Position numbers and translations under genes: made by a program
Notes under the pieces: model-generated
Seen by the model: only the letters and a program-made list of their open reading frames with translations
What the model was told of the DNA's origin: nothing
Databases searched by the model: none
Origin: an uncultured Oscillospiraceae bacterium
GTDB taxonomy: Bacteria > Bacillota > Clostridia > Oscillospirales > Ruminococcaceae
NCBI GenBank assembly: GCA_934527255.1
Contig: CAKTAM010000073.1
Coordinates: 1 to 9,431, forward strand
DNA length: 9,431 nt
Reading direction: 5' to 3'
Shown here: positions 1 through 6,218 of the stretch, one piece after another
Layout: the number at the start of each line of letters is the position of its first letter
Numbering within the stretch: position 1 is the stretch's first letter

Positions 1-75
1 ACCATTTTTGAAAATTACCGACGCTGTTTTCCCGCCCGGCAGGAAAACGGCCCGTTTGAAAAAGGAGGGCGCCGT

Positions 76-1284
76 ATGCCGCAATGGGACGCTTTGGCGC
101 TGCAGCTGCAGCAGCGCATCCAGCAGGCCGGATATGAATGTGTGATCGTCGGCGGGGCCGTGCGCGACCTGCTGCGCGGGCAGACCCCTGTGGATTATGA
201 CCTTGCCTGCTCCGCCCCGCCCGAGCAGCTGCTGACGCTGCTGCCGTCCGCGCATGCCACCGGCGGCCCGTACGGCACCGTCACCGTCTGCCGCAGCGAC
301 GCCGATGGCGTTCATCAGTATGAGATCACCCCGTTCCGCGCCGAAGAGGGCTACAGCGACGGCCGACACCCGGATCATGTCCGCTTTGGCGTCAGCCTGC
401 AGGAGGATCTGGCCCGGCGCGACTTCACCGTCAACGCCATGGCGTGGGATGGCAGCCGGGTCATCGACCCGTTCGGCGGGCAGGCCGACCTTTCGGCCCG
501 CCTGATCCGCACGGTGGGCGACCCCTCGCGCCGTTTTCAGGAGGATGGGCTGCGCATTCTGCGGGCGCTGCGCTTTGCCAGCGCGCTGAGCTTTGCGCTG
601 GAGGCGGACACACTTGCCGCCGCCATCCGCTGCCGCGGAGCACTGCGCGCCGTCAGCGAGCCGCGCATCAAAAGCGAGCTGCAGGCCGCGCTGCTGGGCC
701 GCACCCCGCAGGCGCTGGATGCTTTTCTGACGGCGGGGGGGCTGCGCTGGCTGGGGCTGTATCCCCCGCAGACAGCGGCCGAAGATGCCGCCGGTTTTAC
801 GCTTGCCCCGCTGGCCGGGACGCCCTGCCGGATGCTGCTGCGCTGGTGGGCGTTTCTGACGCTGCTGGATGCCGACAAAAAGCACGTCTGCTCCCGGCTG
901 GGGTTTTCGCAGGCGTTTTACCGCGACCTGGTGCTGCTGGATGCCTTTTTCGCCGCCCCGGCCGACCGTGTGACCCTCAAGCGGCGGGCAGCCCGCGGGC
1001 TGCCTGCACCCATGGAGGATATTCTGCAGACTTTCTGCGCACTGGACGCCCGTTTTGAGGCGGATCGCAGCCTTTGGGCGCAGATCACGCAGGCGCACGA
1101 GCCCTGCACGCTGGACGAGCTGGCGCTGAGCGGCCGTGACCTGCTGGCCCTTGGCCTGCGCGGCCCGGCCGTCGGCCGCCGCCTGCGGCTGCTGCAGGAG
1201 GCGGTGCTGGCCGAGCCCTCGCTCAACCGGGCCGCCGCACTGGCCGCCCTGTCGCAGGCGCTGGATGAGCTGGAAGAAGGCTGA
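76..1284 (+). CDS. cca: CCA-adding tRNA nucleotidyltransferase (class II)
   Basis: This enzyme adds or repairs the 3' CCA end of tRNAs in the cytoplasm, using CTP and ATP without a nucleic acid template. The 402-residue protein shows class II nucleotidyltransferase signatures. The head motif GGAVRDLL lies at residues 26-33, followed by the metal-binding DYD at 40-42. The RRDFTVNAMA motif is at 114-123, DPFGG at 131-135, and the nucleotide-recognition motif EDGLRILRALRFA at 156-168. The helical C-terminal half, rich in Ala and Leu, fits the tRNA-binding body and tail, and the length is usual for bacterial Cca. The ATG at 76 is the first start codon in its frame and has AAAGGAGG (61-68) 7 nt upstream. 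Class II poly(A) polymerases share these motifs, but in Gram-positive bacteria the single copy is normally Cca. The next gene starts 103 bp downstream on the same strand. Confidence 0.93.
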   Translation: MPQWDALALQLQQRIQQAGYECVIVGGAVRDLLRGQTPVDYDLACSAPPEQLLTLLPSAHATGGPYGTVTVCRSDADGVHQYEITPFRAEEGYSDGRHPDHVRFGVSLQEDLARRDFTVNAMAWDGSRVIDPFGGQADLSARLIRTVGDPSRRFQEDGLRILRALRFASALSFALEADTLAAAIRCRGALRAVSEPRIKSELQAALLGRTPQALDAFLTAGGLRWLGLYPPQTAAEDAAGFTLAPLAGTPCRMLLRWWAFLTLLDADKKHVCSRLGFSQAFYRDLVLLDAFFAAPADRVTLKRRAARGLPAPMEDILQTFCALDARFEADRSLWAQITQAHEPCTLDELALSGRDLLALGLRGPAVGRRLRLLQEAVLAEPSLNRAAALAALSQALDELEEG

Positions 1285-1387
1285 AGCCGCCCCATGGCGC
1301 ACCCAGCCGCCGTTTTTTCACATAACAAACGGCCGCCGACAGGCGCTTCCCCGCCCGGCAGCCGATAGAAAAAAGGAGGAACCTCTT

Positions 1388-2266
1388 ATGCTACTGGTAA
1401 CACAAACCGATGTTCTCGCCCCTGCCTTTGGGGATGAGGAATGTATCCGCATCCTGAAAAACGCCGGCTTTGACGGTATTGACTGGTCGTTTTTCAGCAT
1501 GACCGGCGGAAATGACATCTGGTGCACCGACGAATGGAAAACGCATGCCCTGCAGCTGCGGTCGCTGGCCGATGACTGCGGCATCCTGATCCGACAGGCG
1601 CACGCGCCGTTTCCCTCCTCGCGCGGGGAGGAGCCGTTTGATACCGTGATCCGTCAGCGCATTCTGCGCGCCATGCAGGCGGCCGCCCTGATGGGGGCGC
1701 GCCATATCGTGGTGCACCCCATGCAGCACCTGCCATACCTTGCCAACCGCGCCAGGCTGTTTGAGTGGAACGTCGCCTTTTACCGCGGCCTGATCCCGTA
1801 TTGCGAGGAATACGGCATTCGGGTACTGGCCGAGAATATGTGGCAGTACGACACCAAGCGCGCCTGTATCACCGACAGCGTCTGCTCGCAGCCGGAGGAG
1901 TTCTGTGCCCTGCTGGATGCCGTTGACAGCCCGTGGATCGTCGGCTGTCTGGATATCGGCCACAGCGCGCTGACCGGGGTAGAGCCGGAGCGCTTTATCC
2001 GCGCGCTGGGCCCGCAGCGGCTGCAGGCGCTGCATGTGCACGATGTCAATTACCGCGAGGACAACCACACCCTGCCCTATCAGCGCTCGCTGGATTGGGA
2101 GGCCATTACCTGTGCGCTGGCGCAGACCGGCTACACCGGCGACTTTACCTTTGAAGCGGATAACTTCCTGCGGCCCTTCCCGAAGGAGCTGCAGCCGAAC
2201 GGCAGCGTGCTGATGGCACAAGTCGGCCGGTATCTGATCGCCCGCATCGAGGCGCAGCGCCCGTAA
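1388..2266 (+). CDS. Sugar phosphate isomerase/epimerase-like TIM-barrel protein
   Basis: The 292-residue protein belongs to the xylose-isomerase-like TIM-barrel (AP endonuclease 2) family, whose members isomerise or epimerise sugars and related polyols using a divalent metal. The pattern of acidic and His residues at strand ends is visible: QAH (H72), VVHP (H110), LAEN (E149), CLDIGHS (D189, H192), LHVHD (H216, H218, D219) and TFEAD (E256). E149, D189, H216 and E256 are the likely metal ligands by family analogy. There is no signal peptide, so it is probably cytoplasmic. An in-frame extension reaches further upstream, but the ATG at 1388 is chosen because AAAAAGGAGGA ends 7 nt before it and the protein then begins directly with the first barrel strand. 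The substrate cannot be told from sequence. The neighbours (cca and a DUF362 ferredoxin) give no pathway clue; a myo-inositol, hexulose or tagatose-type substrate is possible. Confidence 0.85.
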   Translation: MLLVTQTDVLAPAFGDEECIRILKNAGFDGIDWSFFSMTGGNDIWCTDEWKTHALQLRSLADDCGILIRQAHAPFPSSRGEEPFDTVIRQRILRAMQAAALMGARHIVVHPMQHLPYLANRARLFEWNVAFYRGLIPYCEEYGIRVLAENMWQYDTKRACITDSVCSQPEEFCALLDAVDSPWIVGCLDIGHSALTGVEPERFIRALGPQRLQALHVHDVNYREDNHTLPYQRSLDWEAITCALAQTGYTGDFTFEADNFLRPFPKELQPNGSVLMAQVGRYLIARIEAQRP

Positions 2267-2312
2267 CGCCGCCTTTGCCACTTTTGCGGCGCGCACCGCA
2301 TTTGTCCCGCAT

Positions 2313-2347
2313 CGGCGGCCGGGCCGCTCTTTGGCCCTGCGCCGCCG
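2313..2347 (+). other. GC-rich stem-loop in the 2267-2390 intergenic gap
   Basis: CGGCGGC (2313-2319) pairs with GCCGCCG (2341-2347), and inside it GGGCC (2321-2325) pairs with GGCCC (2333-2337) around a 7-nt loop. No T-tract follows, only a mixed CTCACTTTCTT, so it is not a clear intrinsic terminator. It could be a processing or mRNA-stability element between the isomerase-like gene and the DUF362 gene, or chance pairing in GC-rich DNA. Confidence 0.3.
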
Positions 2348-2390
2348 CTCACTTTCTTGAATGCACCCGATACAGAAAGGAAGATTTTTC

Positions 2391-3518
2391 ATGACCCAGC
2401 CAGCCAACGTCTATTACACCGATTTTCGCGCCCACCCCGGGCTGAACCTGCAGCAGAAGCTGCAAAAGCTGATGATCGCCGCCGGGTTTGAGAGCATGGA
2501 TCTGGAGAAAAAGTTCGTCGCCATCAAAATCCACTTTGGCGAGCCGGGCAACCTGAGCTATCTGCGCCCCAACTATGCCAAGACCGTGGCGGATGAGATC
2601 AAAAAGCAGGGCGGCCTGCCGTTTCTGACCGACTGCAACACCCTGTATGTCGGCCGCCGCAAGCACGCGCTGGAGCATATGGACGCCGCCAACGAAAACG
2701 GCTTTTACCCCATGAGCACCGGCTGCCAGATCATCATCGGCGACGGTCTGAAAGGCACCGACGATGTGGAGGTACCCATCCGCGGCGGCGAATATCTGAA
2801 GACCGCTTACATCGGCCGCGCCATTATGGATGCCGACGTGTTCGTCAGTCTGAACCATTTCAAGGGGCATGAATCTACCGGGTTTGGCGGCGCGCTGAAA
2901 AACATCGGCATGGGCTGCGGCAGCCGCGCCGGTAAAATGGCCCAGCACAACAGCGGCAAGCCCATGGTCGCCGCCGTGCGCTGTCGCGGCTGCGGCGCCT
3001 GCGCGCGCGAATGCGGGCAGAATGCCATCACCATCACCGACCGCAAGGCCTCCATTGACCACAGCAAATGTGCCGGATGCGGGCGCTGTATCGGGCGCTG
3101 CAATTTTGACGCCATTTACAATCCCAACGGCTCGGCCAATGACGAGCTGAACTGCAAAATCGCCGAATATTCCAAAGCTGTGCTGGACGGCCGCCCCAAT
3201 TTCCACATCAATCTGGTGATGGATATTTCGCCCAACTGCGACTGCCACACCGAAAACGATGCGCCCATTCTGCCCAATGTCGGCATGTTTGCCAGCTTTG
3301 ACCCCGTCGCGCTGGATCAGGCCTGCGCCGATGCCTGCAACCGGCTGAACGCCATGCCTGGCAGCCAGCTGAGCGACCTGATGGCCGCGCCGGATTTCGT
3401 GGACCGCAAGGATCACTTCAACAACAGCGCACCTGCCACCAACTGGCGCTCCTGTCTGGAGCATGCCGAAAAAATTGGTCTCGGCACCTGCCAGTATGTC
3501 CTGCACAAGGCGCTGTAA
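2391..3518 (+). CDS. DUF362 domain protein with two 4Fe-4S ferredoxin motifs
   Basis: The 375-residue protein is a DUF362-type iron-sulfur protein. A DUF362 domain spans most of the chain, with a bacterial-ferredoxin module inserted after about residue 195. The cluster ligands are C198, C201, C204 and C208, then C227, C230, C233 and C237, each in the CX2CX2CX3C spacing that holds one 4Fe-4S cluster. The C-terminal family block PNCDCHTEND...SFDPVALDQA (281-311) is present. The GHESTGFGGALKN block (159-171) is also typical of the family. It is probably a cytoplasmic electron-transfer or redox protein, since no signal peptide or membrane segment is seen; the family's reaction is not established. 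The ATG at 2391 is preferred over one at 2361 because GAAAGGAAG lies just upstream of it and overlaps the codons following 2361. A strong terminator follows the stop codon, so this ends the first + strand block. Confidence 0.86.
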   Translation: MTQPANVYYTDFRAHPGLNLQQKLQKLMIAAGFESMDLEKKFVAIKIHFGEPGNLSYLRPNYAKTVADEIKKQGGLPFLTDCNTLYVGRRKHALEHMDAANENGFYPMSTGCQIIIGDGLKGTDDVEVPIRGGEYLKTAYIGRAIMDADVFVSLNHFKGHESTGFGGALKNIGMGCGSRAGKMAQHNSGKPMVAAVRCRGCGACARECGQNAITITDRKASIDHSKCAGCGRCIGRCNFDAIYNPNGSANDELNCKIAEYSKAVLDGRPNFHINLVMDISPNCDCHTENDAPILPNVGMFASFDPVALDQACADACNRLNAMPGSQLSDLMAAPDFVDRKDHFNNSAPATNWRSCLEHAEKIGLGTCQYVLHKAL

Positions 3519-3536
3519 GCTGATTTACCGCGCTTC

Positions 3537-3574
3537 AAAGGCCCGGCTGCATCCGTGCAGCCGGGCCTTTTTTT
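3537..3574 (+). terminator. Rho-independent terminator after the DUF362 gene
   Basis: A perfect 15-bp stem (AAAGGCCCGGCTGCA at 3537-3551 with its complement at 3556-3570) closes a 4-nt TCCG loop. The stem ends in TTT and runs on to give seven T in a row (3568-3574). It begins 18 nt after the DUF362 stop codon. It also sits 22 bp beyond the stop codon of the convergent ABC-F gene. On that strand only three T follow the stem, so it may terminate both units but more weakly for ABC-F. Confidence 0.93.
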
Positions 3575-3596
3575 GCATTTCTGCCTCTGTATGCAC

Positions 3597-5102
3597 TTAC
3601 CGCCCGGCCGCAGGGCGCAGCGTCAGCTGGCGGGTCGCCGTGCGCGTGCGAAAAACGTCGTCGTGCTCGACAAACAAAATGGTCGGCCGACAGGTCCCCA
3701 GCAGCTCCTCCAGCTGCTGGCGGGCTGCCATATCCAGCCCGTTGAGCGGCTCGTCCCACACCAGCAGATGGGCCTGCTCGCACAGGCTGCCTGCCAGCAG
3801 CACCTTCTTTTTCTGCCCGGCGCTGTAATCCTGCACCGGGCAGGCAAACTGCTCGCGTGCAAAGCCCAGCTTGCGCAGAATGGCCAGAAACAGGCTTTGC
3901 TGCCACCCGTTGTGCGCCGCCAGCTGCTGCAGGCTGCCTGTTAGGCCGTCGGTATCCTGCCGCACGCGGGAAACGCGCAGCGCACCGCTGCAGAAAAATG
4001 TGCCGGTATGCTCCAACGGCTGCCCGCACACCAGCCGCAGCAGGCTGGTTTTGCCGCACCCGTTCGGGCCGCACAGGGCCAGCCGCTCGCCGGGATACAG
4101 CTCAAGGTCGATCGGCTCAAAAAGCGGGCGGCCGTCATAGCACACCGCCAAGGCGTGTGCCTGCAGCAGCGGCCCGCCGCGCCAGGGCAGCGGCTTCCAT
4201 TTCAGCGTCTCGGCCGTTTCCACCCGCTTCAGCAGGGCGCTTTTTTTCTCCGCGGCCGCCTGCAGCCGGTGCTCCACCGCCTTGGCCCGTCGGTTCAGGC
4301 TTTTGGCCTTGGCTCCCTCCCATGCCCGCCGCCCGGCTTTCATCTCGTGCCCGGCCCGGGCGGGGCCCTTTTTGTCTTTTTCCGCACAGGCCGCCCAGCG
4401 CGCGGTGCTTTCCGCCGCCCGTTCCAGGCGGTCGATCTCCTTTTTCAGCCGCTCGTTCTGCGTGCGTTCAAAGCTTTCCTGCCGCTGCCGGTTCTGCTGC
4501 CAGCTGGAATAATTTCCCCGCTGCAGCTCAAGGCTGTCGCACTCTATGCTCAGAATATGGTCGACACAGGCATCCAGCAGGGCGCGGTCGTGCGAAACCA
4601 GCACAAACCCCCGCTTGCCGTTCAGATACCGACCGACCAGCCGCCGGCCCTCGGCATCCAGATGATCGGTCGGCTCGTCAAGCAGCAAAAAGCAGTTTTC
4701 GGTCAAAAACAGTGCGGCCAGCAGCAGGCGGGTCTGTTCGCCGCCCGAAAGCTGCGCAAACGGCCGCAGCAGCACCGCCTCCGACAGGCCCAGCTGCGTC
4801 AGCTCCCGCTGCAGCTGCCAGGGCTGCGCCTGTGGGCAAAGCGCCGCCGCGACCCGCCCTGCAGGCCGCGAGGGCTCTTCCACCGGGCAGGGAAAATAGG
4901 CAAACCGGCAGGGGCTCTGAATGCTGCCGCAGTAGGAATACTGCCCCTGCAGCAGCCGCAGCAGCGTGGTTTTCCCCCGGCCGTTTCGCCCGATGAGCCC
5001 CAGCCGCCAGTCGGTATCCAGCTGCAGGCTGACGTGCTCAAAAACCGGCTGTGCGCCGCCTTCATATGAAAATGTCAGGTCGTGAATATCAATAGTCGCC
5101 AT
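3597..5102 (-). CDS. Lsa-like ABC-F ribosomal protection ATPase
   Basis: ABC-F proteins of the antibiotic-resistance group bind the ribosomal E site and dislodge lincosamides, streptogramins A or pleuromutilins from the peptidyl-transferase region. The 501-residue protein has two ATPase domains and no membrane segments. Domain 1 has Walker A GRNGRGKT (38-45), signature LSGGEQ (118-123), Walker B LLLDEP with catalytic E143, and switch H171. Domain 2 has Walker A GPNGCGKT (345-352), signature SAGQ (427-430), Walker B VWDEP with E451, and H480. Between them, about residues 200-305, lies a charged coiled-coil linker, the antibiotic-resistance domain. The N-terminus, the GLIGRNGRGKTTLLRLLQ block and VWDEPLNGLD closely resemble Lsa(A)-type proteins. 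An in-frame GTG lies at 5186, but ATG 5102 is chosen: AAGGAG (5110-5115) is 7 nt away and the family begins at this point. The drug profile is inferred. The leader suggests induction by attenuation. Confidence 0.88.
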   Translation of the reverse strand: MATIDIHDLTFSYEGGAQPVFEHVSLQLDTDWRLGLIGRNGRGKTTLLRLLQGQYSYCGSIQSPCRFAYFPCPVEEPSRPAGRVAAALCPQAQPWQLQRELTQLGLSEAVLLRPFAQLSGGEQTRLLLAALFLTENCFLLLDEPTDHLDAEGRRLVGRYLNGKRGFVLVSHDRALLDACVDHILSIECDSLELQRGNYSSWQQNRQRQESFERTQNERLKKEIDRLERAAESTARWAACAEKDKKGPARAGHEMKAGRRAWEGAKAKSLNRRAKAVEHRLQAAAEKKSALLKRVETAETLKWKPLPWRGGPLLQAHALAVCYDGRPLFEPIDLELYPGERLALCGPNGCGKTSLLRLVCGQPLEHTGTFFCSGALRVSRVRQDTDGLTGSLQQLAAHNGWQQSLFLAILRKLGFAREQFACPVQDYSAGQKKKVLLAGSLCEQAHLLVWDEPLNGLDMAARQQLEELLGTCRPTILFVEHDDVFRTRTATRQLTLRPAAGR

Positions 5103-5120
5103 ACAATCTCTCCTTGCAAC

Positions 5121-5158
5121 AAAAAAGCGCCGCAGGAAAACGACTTTTCCCACGGCGC
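5121..5158 (-). terminator. Intrinsic terminator/attenuator in the ABC-F leader
   Basis: Read on the - strand, GCGCCGTGGGAAAA (5158-5145) pairs with TTTTCCTGCGGCGC (5140-5127). The stem is 14 bp with two G-U pairs around a GTCG loop, followed at once by six T (5126-5121). The next bases are the AAGGAG ribosome binding site of the ABC-F gene. A terminator inside the leader, downstream of the promoter and before the gene, is the expected position for an attenuator. Confidence 0.85.
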
Positions 5159-5172
5159 GGCTGCAGGCAGCA

Positions 5173-5199
5173 GGAGGGCTTTGCACAGCAAAGCCCTCC
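5173..5199 (-). other. 12-bp stem-loop just upstream of the attenuator
   Basis: GGAGGGCTTTGC (5199-5188 on the - strand) pairs perfectly with GCAAAGCCCTCC (5184-5173) across a 3-nt loop. No T-tract follows it. It stands between the second tiny leader ORF and the attenuator, so it could act as a pause site or as part of the switching structure. Its 5' arm contains a GGGGAGGG sequence like a ribosome binding site, which would be hidden when the stem forms. Confidence 0.6.
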
Positions 5200-5217
5200 C
5201 CTATGACAGCGATCTGC

Positions 5218-5232
5218 CTAAAGGGAAAGCAT
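5218..5232 (-). CDS. Candidate leader peptide MLSL upstream of ABC-F
   Basis: On the - strand, ATG CTT TCC CTT TAG encodes M-L-S-L. AGGAAG (5245-5240) lies 7 nt upstream, which is ideal spacing. The ORF lies within the transcribed leader of the ABC-F gene, 60 nt before the attenuator hairpin. Very short leader ORFs on which drug-bound ribosomes stall are known for ABC-F and erm resistance genes. An ORF this short can occur by chance; the support is its start signal and its position. Confidence 0.4.
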   Translation of the reverse strand: MLSL

Positions 5233-5260
5233 CAACGGTCTTCCTGCAAAAAACAGCTGC

Positions 5261-5306
5261 ACAAAACACACCGGTGCGCCAGCTGCGCCCCGGCCCGGTG
5301 TTTTGT
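5261..5306 (-). other. Large stem-loop between the two leader ORFs
   Basis: ACAAAACA (5306-5299 on the - strand) pairs with TGTTTTGT (5268-5261), and the adjoining CCGG (5298-5295) can pair with CCGG (5274-5271) across a 2-nt bulge. A run of six T follows 7 nt after the stem (GCAGCTG intervenes), so it is not a standard terminator. It falls between the MDRTFC and MLSL leader ORFs and may be part of the leader's alternative folding. Confidence 0.45.
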
Positions 5307-5317
5307 CCGGCCCTCTT

Positions 5318-5338
5318 TCAGCAGAAAGTCCTGTCCAT
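5318..5338 (-). CDS. Candidate leader peptide MDRTFC upstream of ABC-F
   Basis: On the - strand, ATG GAC AGG ACT TTC TGC TGA encodes M-D-R-T-F-C. It is preceded by a purine-rich GAGGGGAG (5349-5342) that can pair with 16S rRNA at short spacing. It begins about 45 nt after the predicted transcription start and is the first ORF of the ABC-F leader. Its position fits a sensor or loading ORF in an attenuation leader. Length alone cannot prove that it is translated. Confidence 0.4.
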   Translation of the reverse strand: MDRTFC

Positions 5339-5389
5339 GCTCTCCCCTCTTTCTTTTTGTTTTGGGGCGGCTGACCGCCCTTTGTCCCT

Positions 5390-5418
5390 AGTATACGCTA
5401 TTTTTGCGCCGCTGTCCA
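5390..5418 (-). promoter_or_regulatory. Sigma-A-type promoter for the ABC-F gene
   Basis: On the - strand a -35 box TGGACA (5418-5413) and a -10 box TATACT (5395-5390) are separated by exactly 17 bp. Each differs from consensus at one position. Transcription would start near 5383, leaving a leader of about 280 nt before the ABC-F start codon. The -35 box lies 8 bp beyond the stop codon of the upstream CBS gene. Confidence 0.8.
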
Positions 5419-5426
5419 GCTCTTTT

Positions 5427-5873
5427 TCAGCCGGTCACCGGCTGCGGCGGACAGGGCGGCTCCTCATGTGCGCGGTTTTCGGCCGCCGCAAAATATTTCA
5501 GCACCTCCTTGCGGGTGATGATGCCCACAAAAACATCCCGGTCATCCACCACGGGCACAAAGTTTTTATCCAGAATACCGGCCAGCAGATCCTGCATGGT
5601 GGCGGTGATGCGCACCGGCTTGTGCCGCCCCCGCACCAGCAGATCCCGCACGGCGTAGCCCTCGGCGCTTTTCAGGTCGCTGATCTGCTTATCTACCAGA
5701 AACCACAGAAAATCGCCGTCGCTGATGGTCCCCACATATTCGCCGCTGCGCGAAATGACCGGTATGGCCGTATAGCCGTGCGTGCGCAGCTTTTCCAGCC
5801 CCTGCCGCAGGGTATTGTCATCATACACATACGCCACCGAGCTTTTGGGCTTCAACAGAAATACAATATTCAA
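5427..5873 (-). CDS. Tandem CBS-domain protein
   Basis: The 148-residue protein consists of two CBS motifs, a fold that commonly binds adenine nucleotides and regulates a partner. The first repeat covers roughly residues 10-62, with core YTAIPVISRSGEYVGTISDGDFL. The second is about 76-128, with core FVPVVDDRDVFVGIITRKEVL. The tail is short and rich in Pro and Glu. No effector domain or membrane segment is fused. The start is a judgement. A GTG at 5882 is possible, but TTG at 5873 has GAGGTG about 6 nt upstream, and it gives the N-terminus MNIVFLLKPK that I recall as typical of this small clostridial family. The stop codon overlaps a small hairpin without a T-tract, so some transcripts could read on into the ABC-F leader. 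The ligand and partner are unknown; a stress or energy sensor is only an inference. Confidence 0.85.
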   Translation of the reverse strand: MNIVFLLKPKSSVAYVYDDNTLRQGLEKLRTHGYTAIPVISRSGEYVGTISDGDFLWFLVDKQISDLKSAEGYAVRDLLVRGRHKPVRITATMQDLLAGILDKNFVPVVDDRDVFVGIITRKEVLKYFAAAENRAHEEPPCPPQPVTG

Positions 5874-5916
5874 AAGTGACACCTCGTCCCTGTTTTTTCA
5901 ATGTGTTTTCCCGCTG

Positions 5917-5937
5917 CCGGGCGCTTCCTGCGCCCGG
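5917..5937 (-). other. Stem-loop in the 5' leader of the CBS gene
   Basis: CCGGGCGC (5917-5924) pairs perfectly with GCGCCCGG (5930-5937) across a 5-nt loop. It falls within the predicted 5' untranslated region of the CBS gene, about 45 nt before the start codon. No T-tract follows it on the - strand (the next bases are CAGCGGGAAAA), so it is not a terminator. Its role is unknown. Confidence 0.4.
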
Positions 5938-5983
5938 ATCTGTATGGCCGCGCCGCACTCCCTCCCTTGGCTCTGCCGCCGCA

Positions 5984-5997
5984 CAGGCGCGCGCCTG
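5984..5997. repeat. 14-bp perfect palindrome in the CBS-MATE intergenic region
   Basis: CAGGCGCGCGCCTG equals its own reverse complement. It lies downstream of the predicted CBS promoter, inside that gene's leader. It could be an operator half-site pair or simply GC-rich chance. No second copy was noticed near the MATE promoter. Confidence 0.3.
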
Positions 5998-6034
5998 CCC
6001 GCCCGTGTGCTGTAAACCTTTTGTTACCATTCTC

Positions 6035-6045
6035 AGTATATCACA
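6035..6045 (-). promoter_or_regulatory. Extended -10 promoter for the CBS gene
   Basis: On the - strand, TGTGA is followed directly by TATACT (6040-6035), matching the Gram-positive extended -10 form TRTGn plus hexamer. No good -35 box is seen at 16-18 bp (GTTCAT or TGTTCA only), which is common for extended -10 promoters. Transcription from near 6028 would give a leader of about 155 nt. Confidence 0.55.
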
Positions 6046-6131
6046 GATTTGTCGGTTATGAACAGTTCAAATCGGAAATTAACGTAAAATTTTTGTGGCC
6101 GCGTCCCCTGTTCAAAGCGCGGCGTCTGCTG

Positions 6132-6137
6132 TATAAT
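6132..6137 (+). promoter_or_regulatory. -10 box of the MATE gene promoter
   Basis: A perfect TATAAT lies 81 bp before the MATE start codon in an AT-richer patch of this GC-rich intergenic region. The -35 is weak: TGTTCA at 17-bp spacing or TTCAAA at 15-bp spacing. It faces away from the CBS promoter about 90 bp to its left. The whole 345-bp gap 5874-6218 holds these two divergent promoters and no convincing gene. Confidence 0.55.
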
Positions 6138-6218
6138 AAAGAAAATTCAGGCAGGCTGTTCGGTAGCGCTTTTTTCAGGCTTTCCGGGCTGCCTTTATTC
6201 TTTTGAAAGAGGCTTTTT

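Noticed and set aside
1..75. Possible tail of an upstream gene before cca (frame 3 reads His-Phe-stop at 3-11) and a 7-bp GTTTTCC/GGAAAAC hairpin at 26-48.
   Set aside because: Only two codons are visible before the stop, which cannot identify a gene. The hairpin is short with no T-tract.
1296..1318. Six T after a GGCG/CGCC stem downstream of cca, resembling a terminator.
   Set aside because: The stem is only 4 bp with an 8-nt loop, too weak to call a terminator. The following gene may be cotranscribed.
31..1361. A 12-bp repeat CCCGCCCGGCAG at 31-42 and 1350-1361, each shortly before a ribosome binding site.
   Set aside because: It is very GC-rich and only two copies were seen, so chance is likely in this composition.
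2349..3506. A 385-codon - strand open frame opposite the DUF362 gene.
   Set aside because: Its Ala/Gly/Val/His-rich translation lacks recognisable motifs, and the + strand carries intact ferredoxin cysteines and a good ribosome binding site.
3857..5069. Long + strand open frames opposite the ABC-F gene (for example 3857-4996 and 4008-5069).
   Set aside because: These are antisense shadows of a high-GC gene. They are low complexity (Arg/Ala/Pro-rich) with no family motifs, while the - strand frame has complete ATPase motifs.
5430..5444. AGCCGG/CCGGCT hairpin at the CBS gene stop codon as a terminator.
   Set aside because: On the - strand it is followed by GAAAAAGAG rather than T residues, so it does not look like an intrinsic terminator.
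6149..6194. AGGCAG/CTGCCT pairing in the MATE leader followed by TTTATTCTTTT, suggesting a second attenuator.
   Set aside because: The stem is 6 bp with a 34-nt loop and the T-tract is interrupted; no leader ORF with a good start was found.
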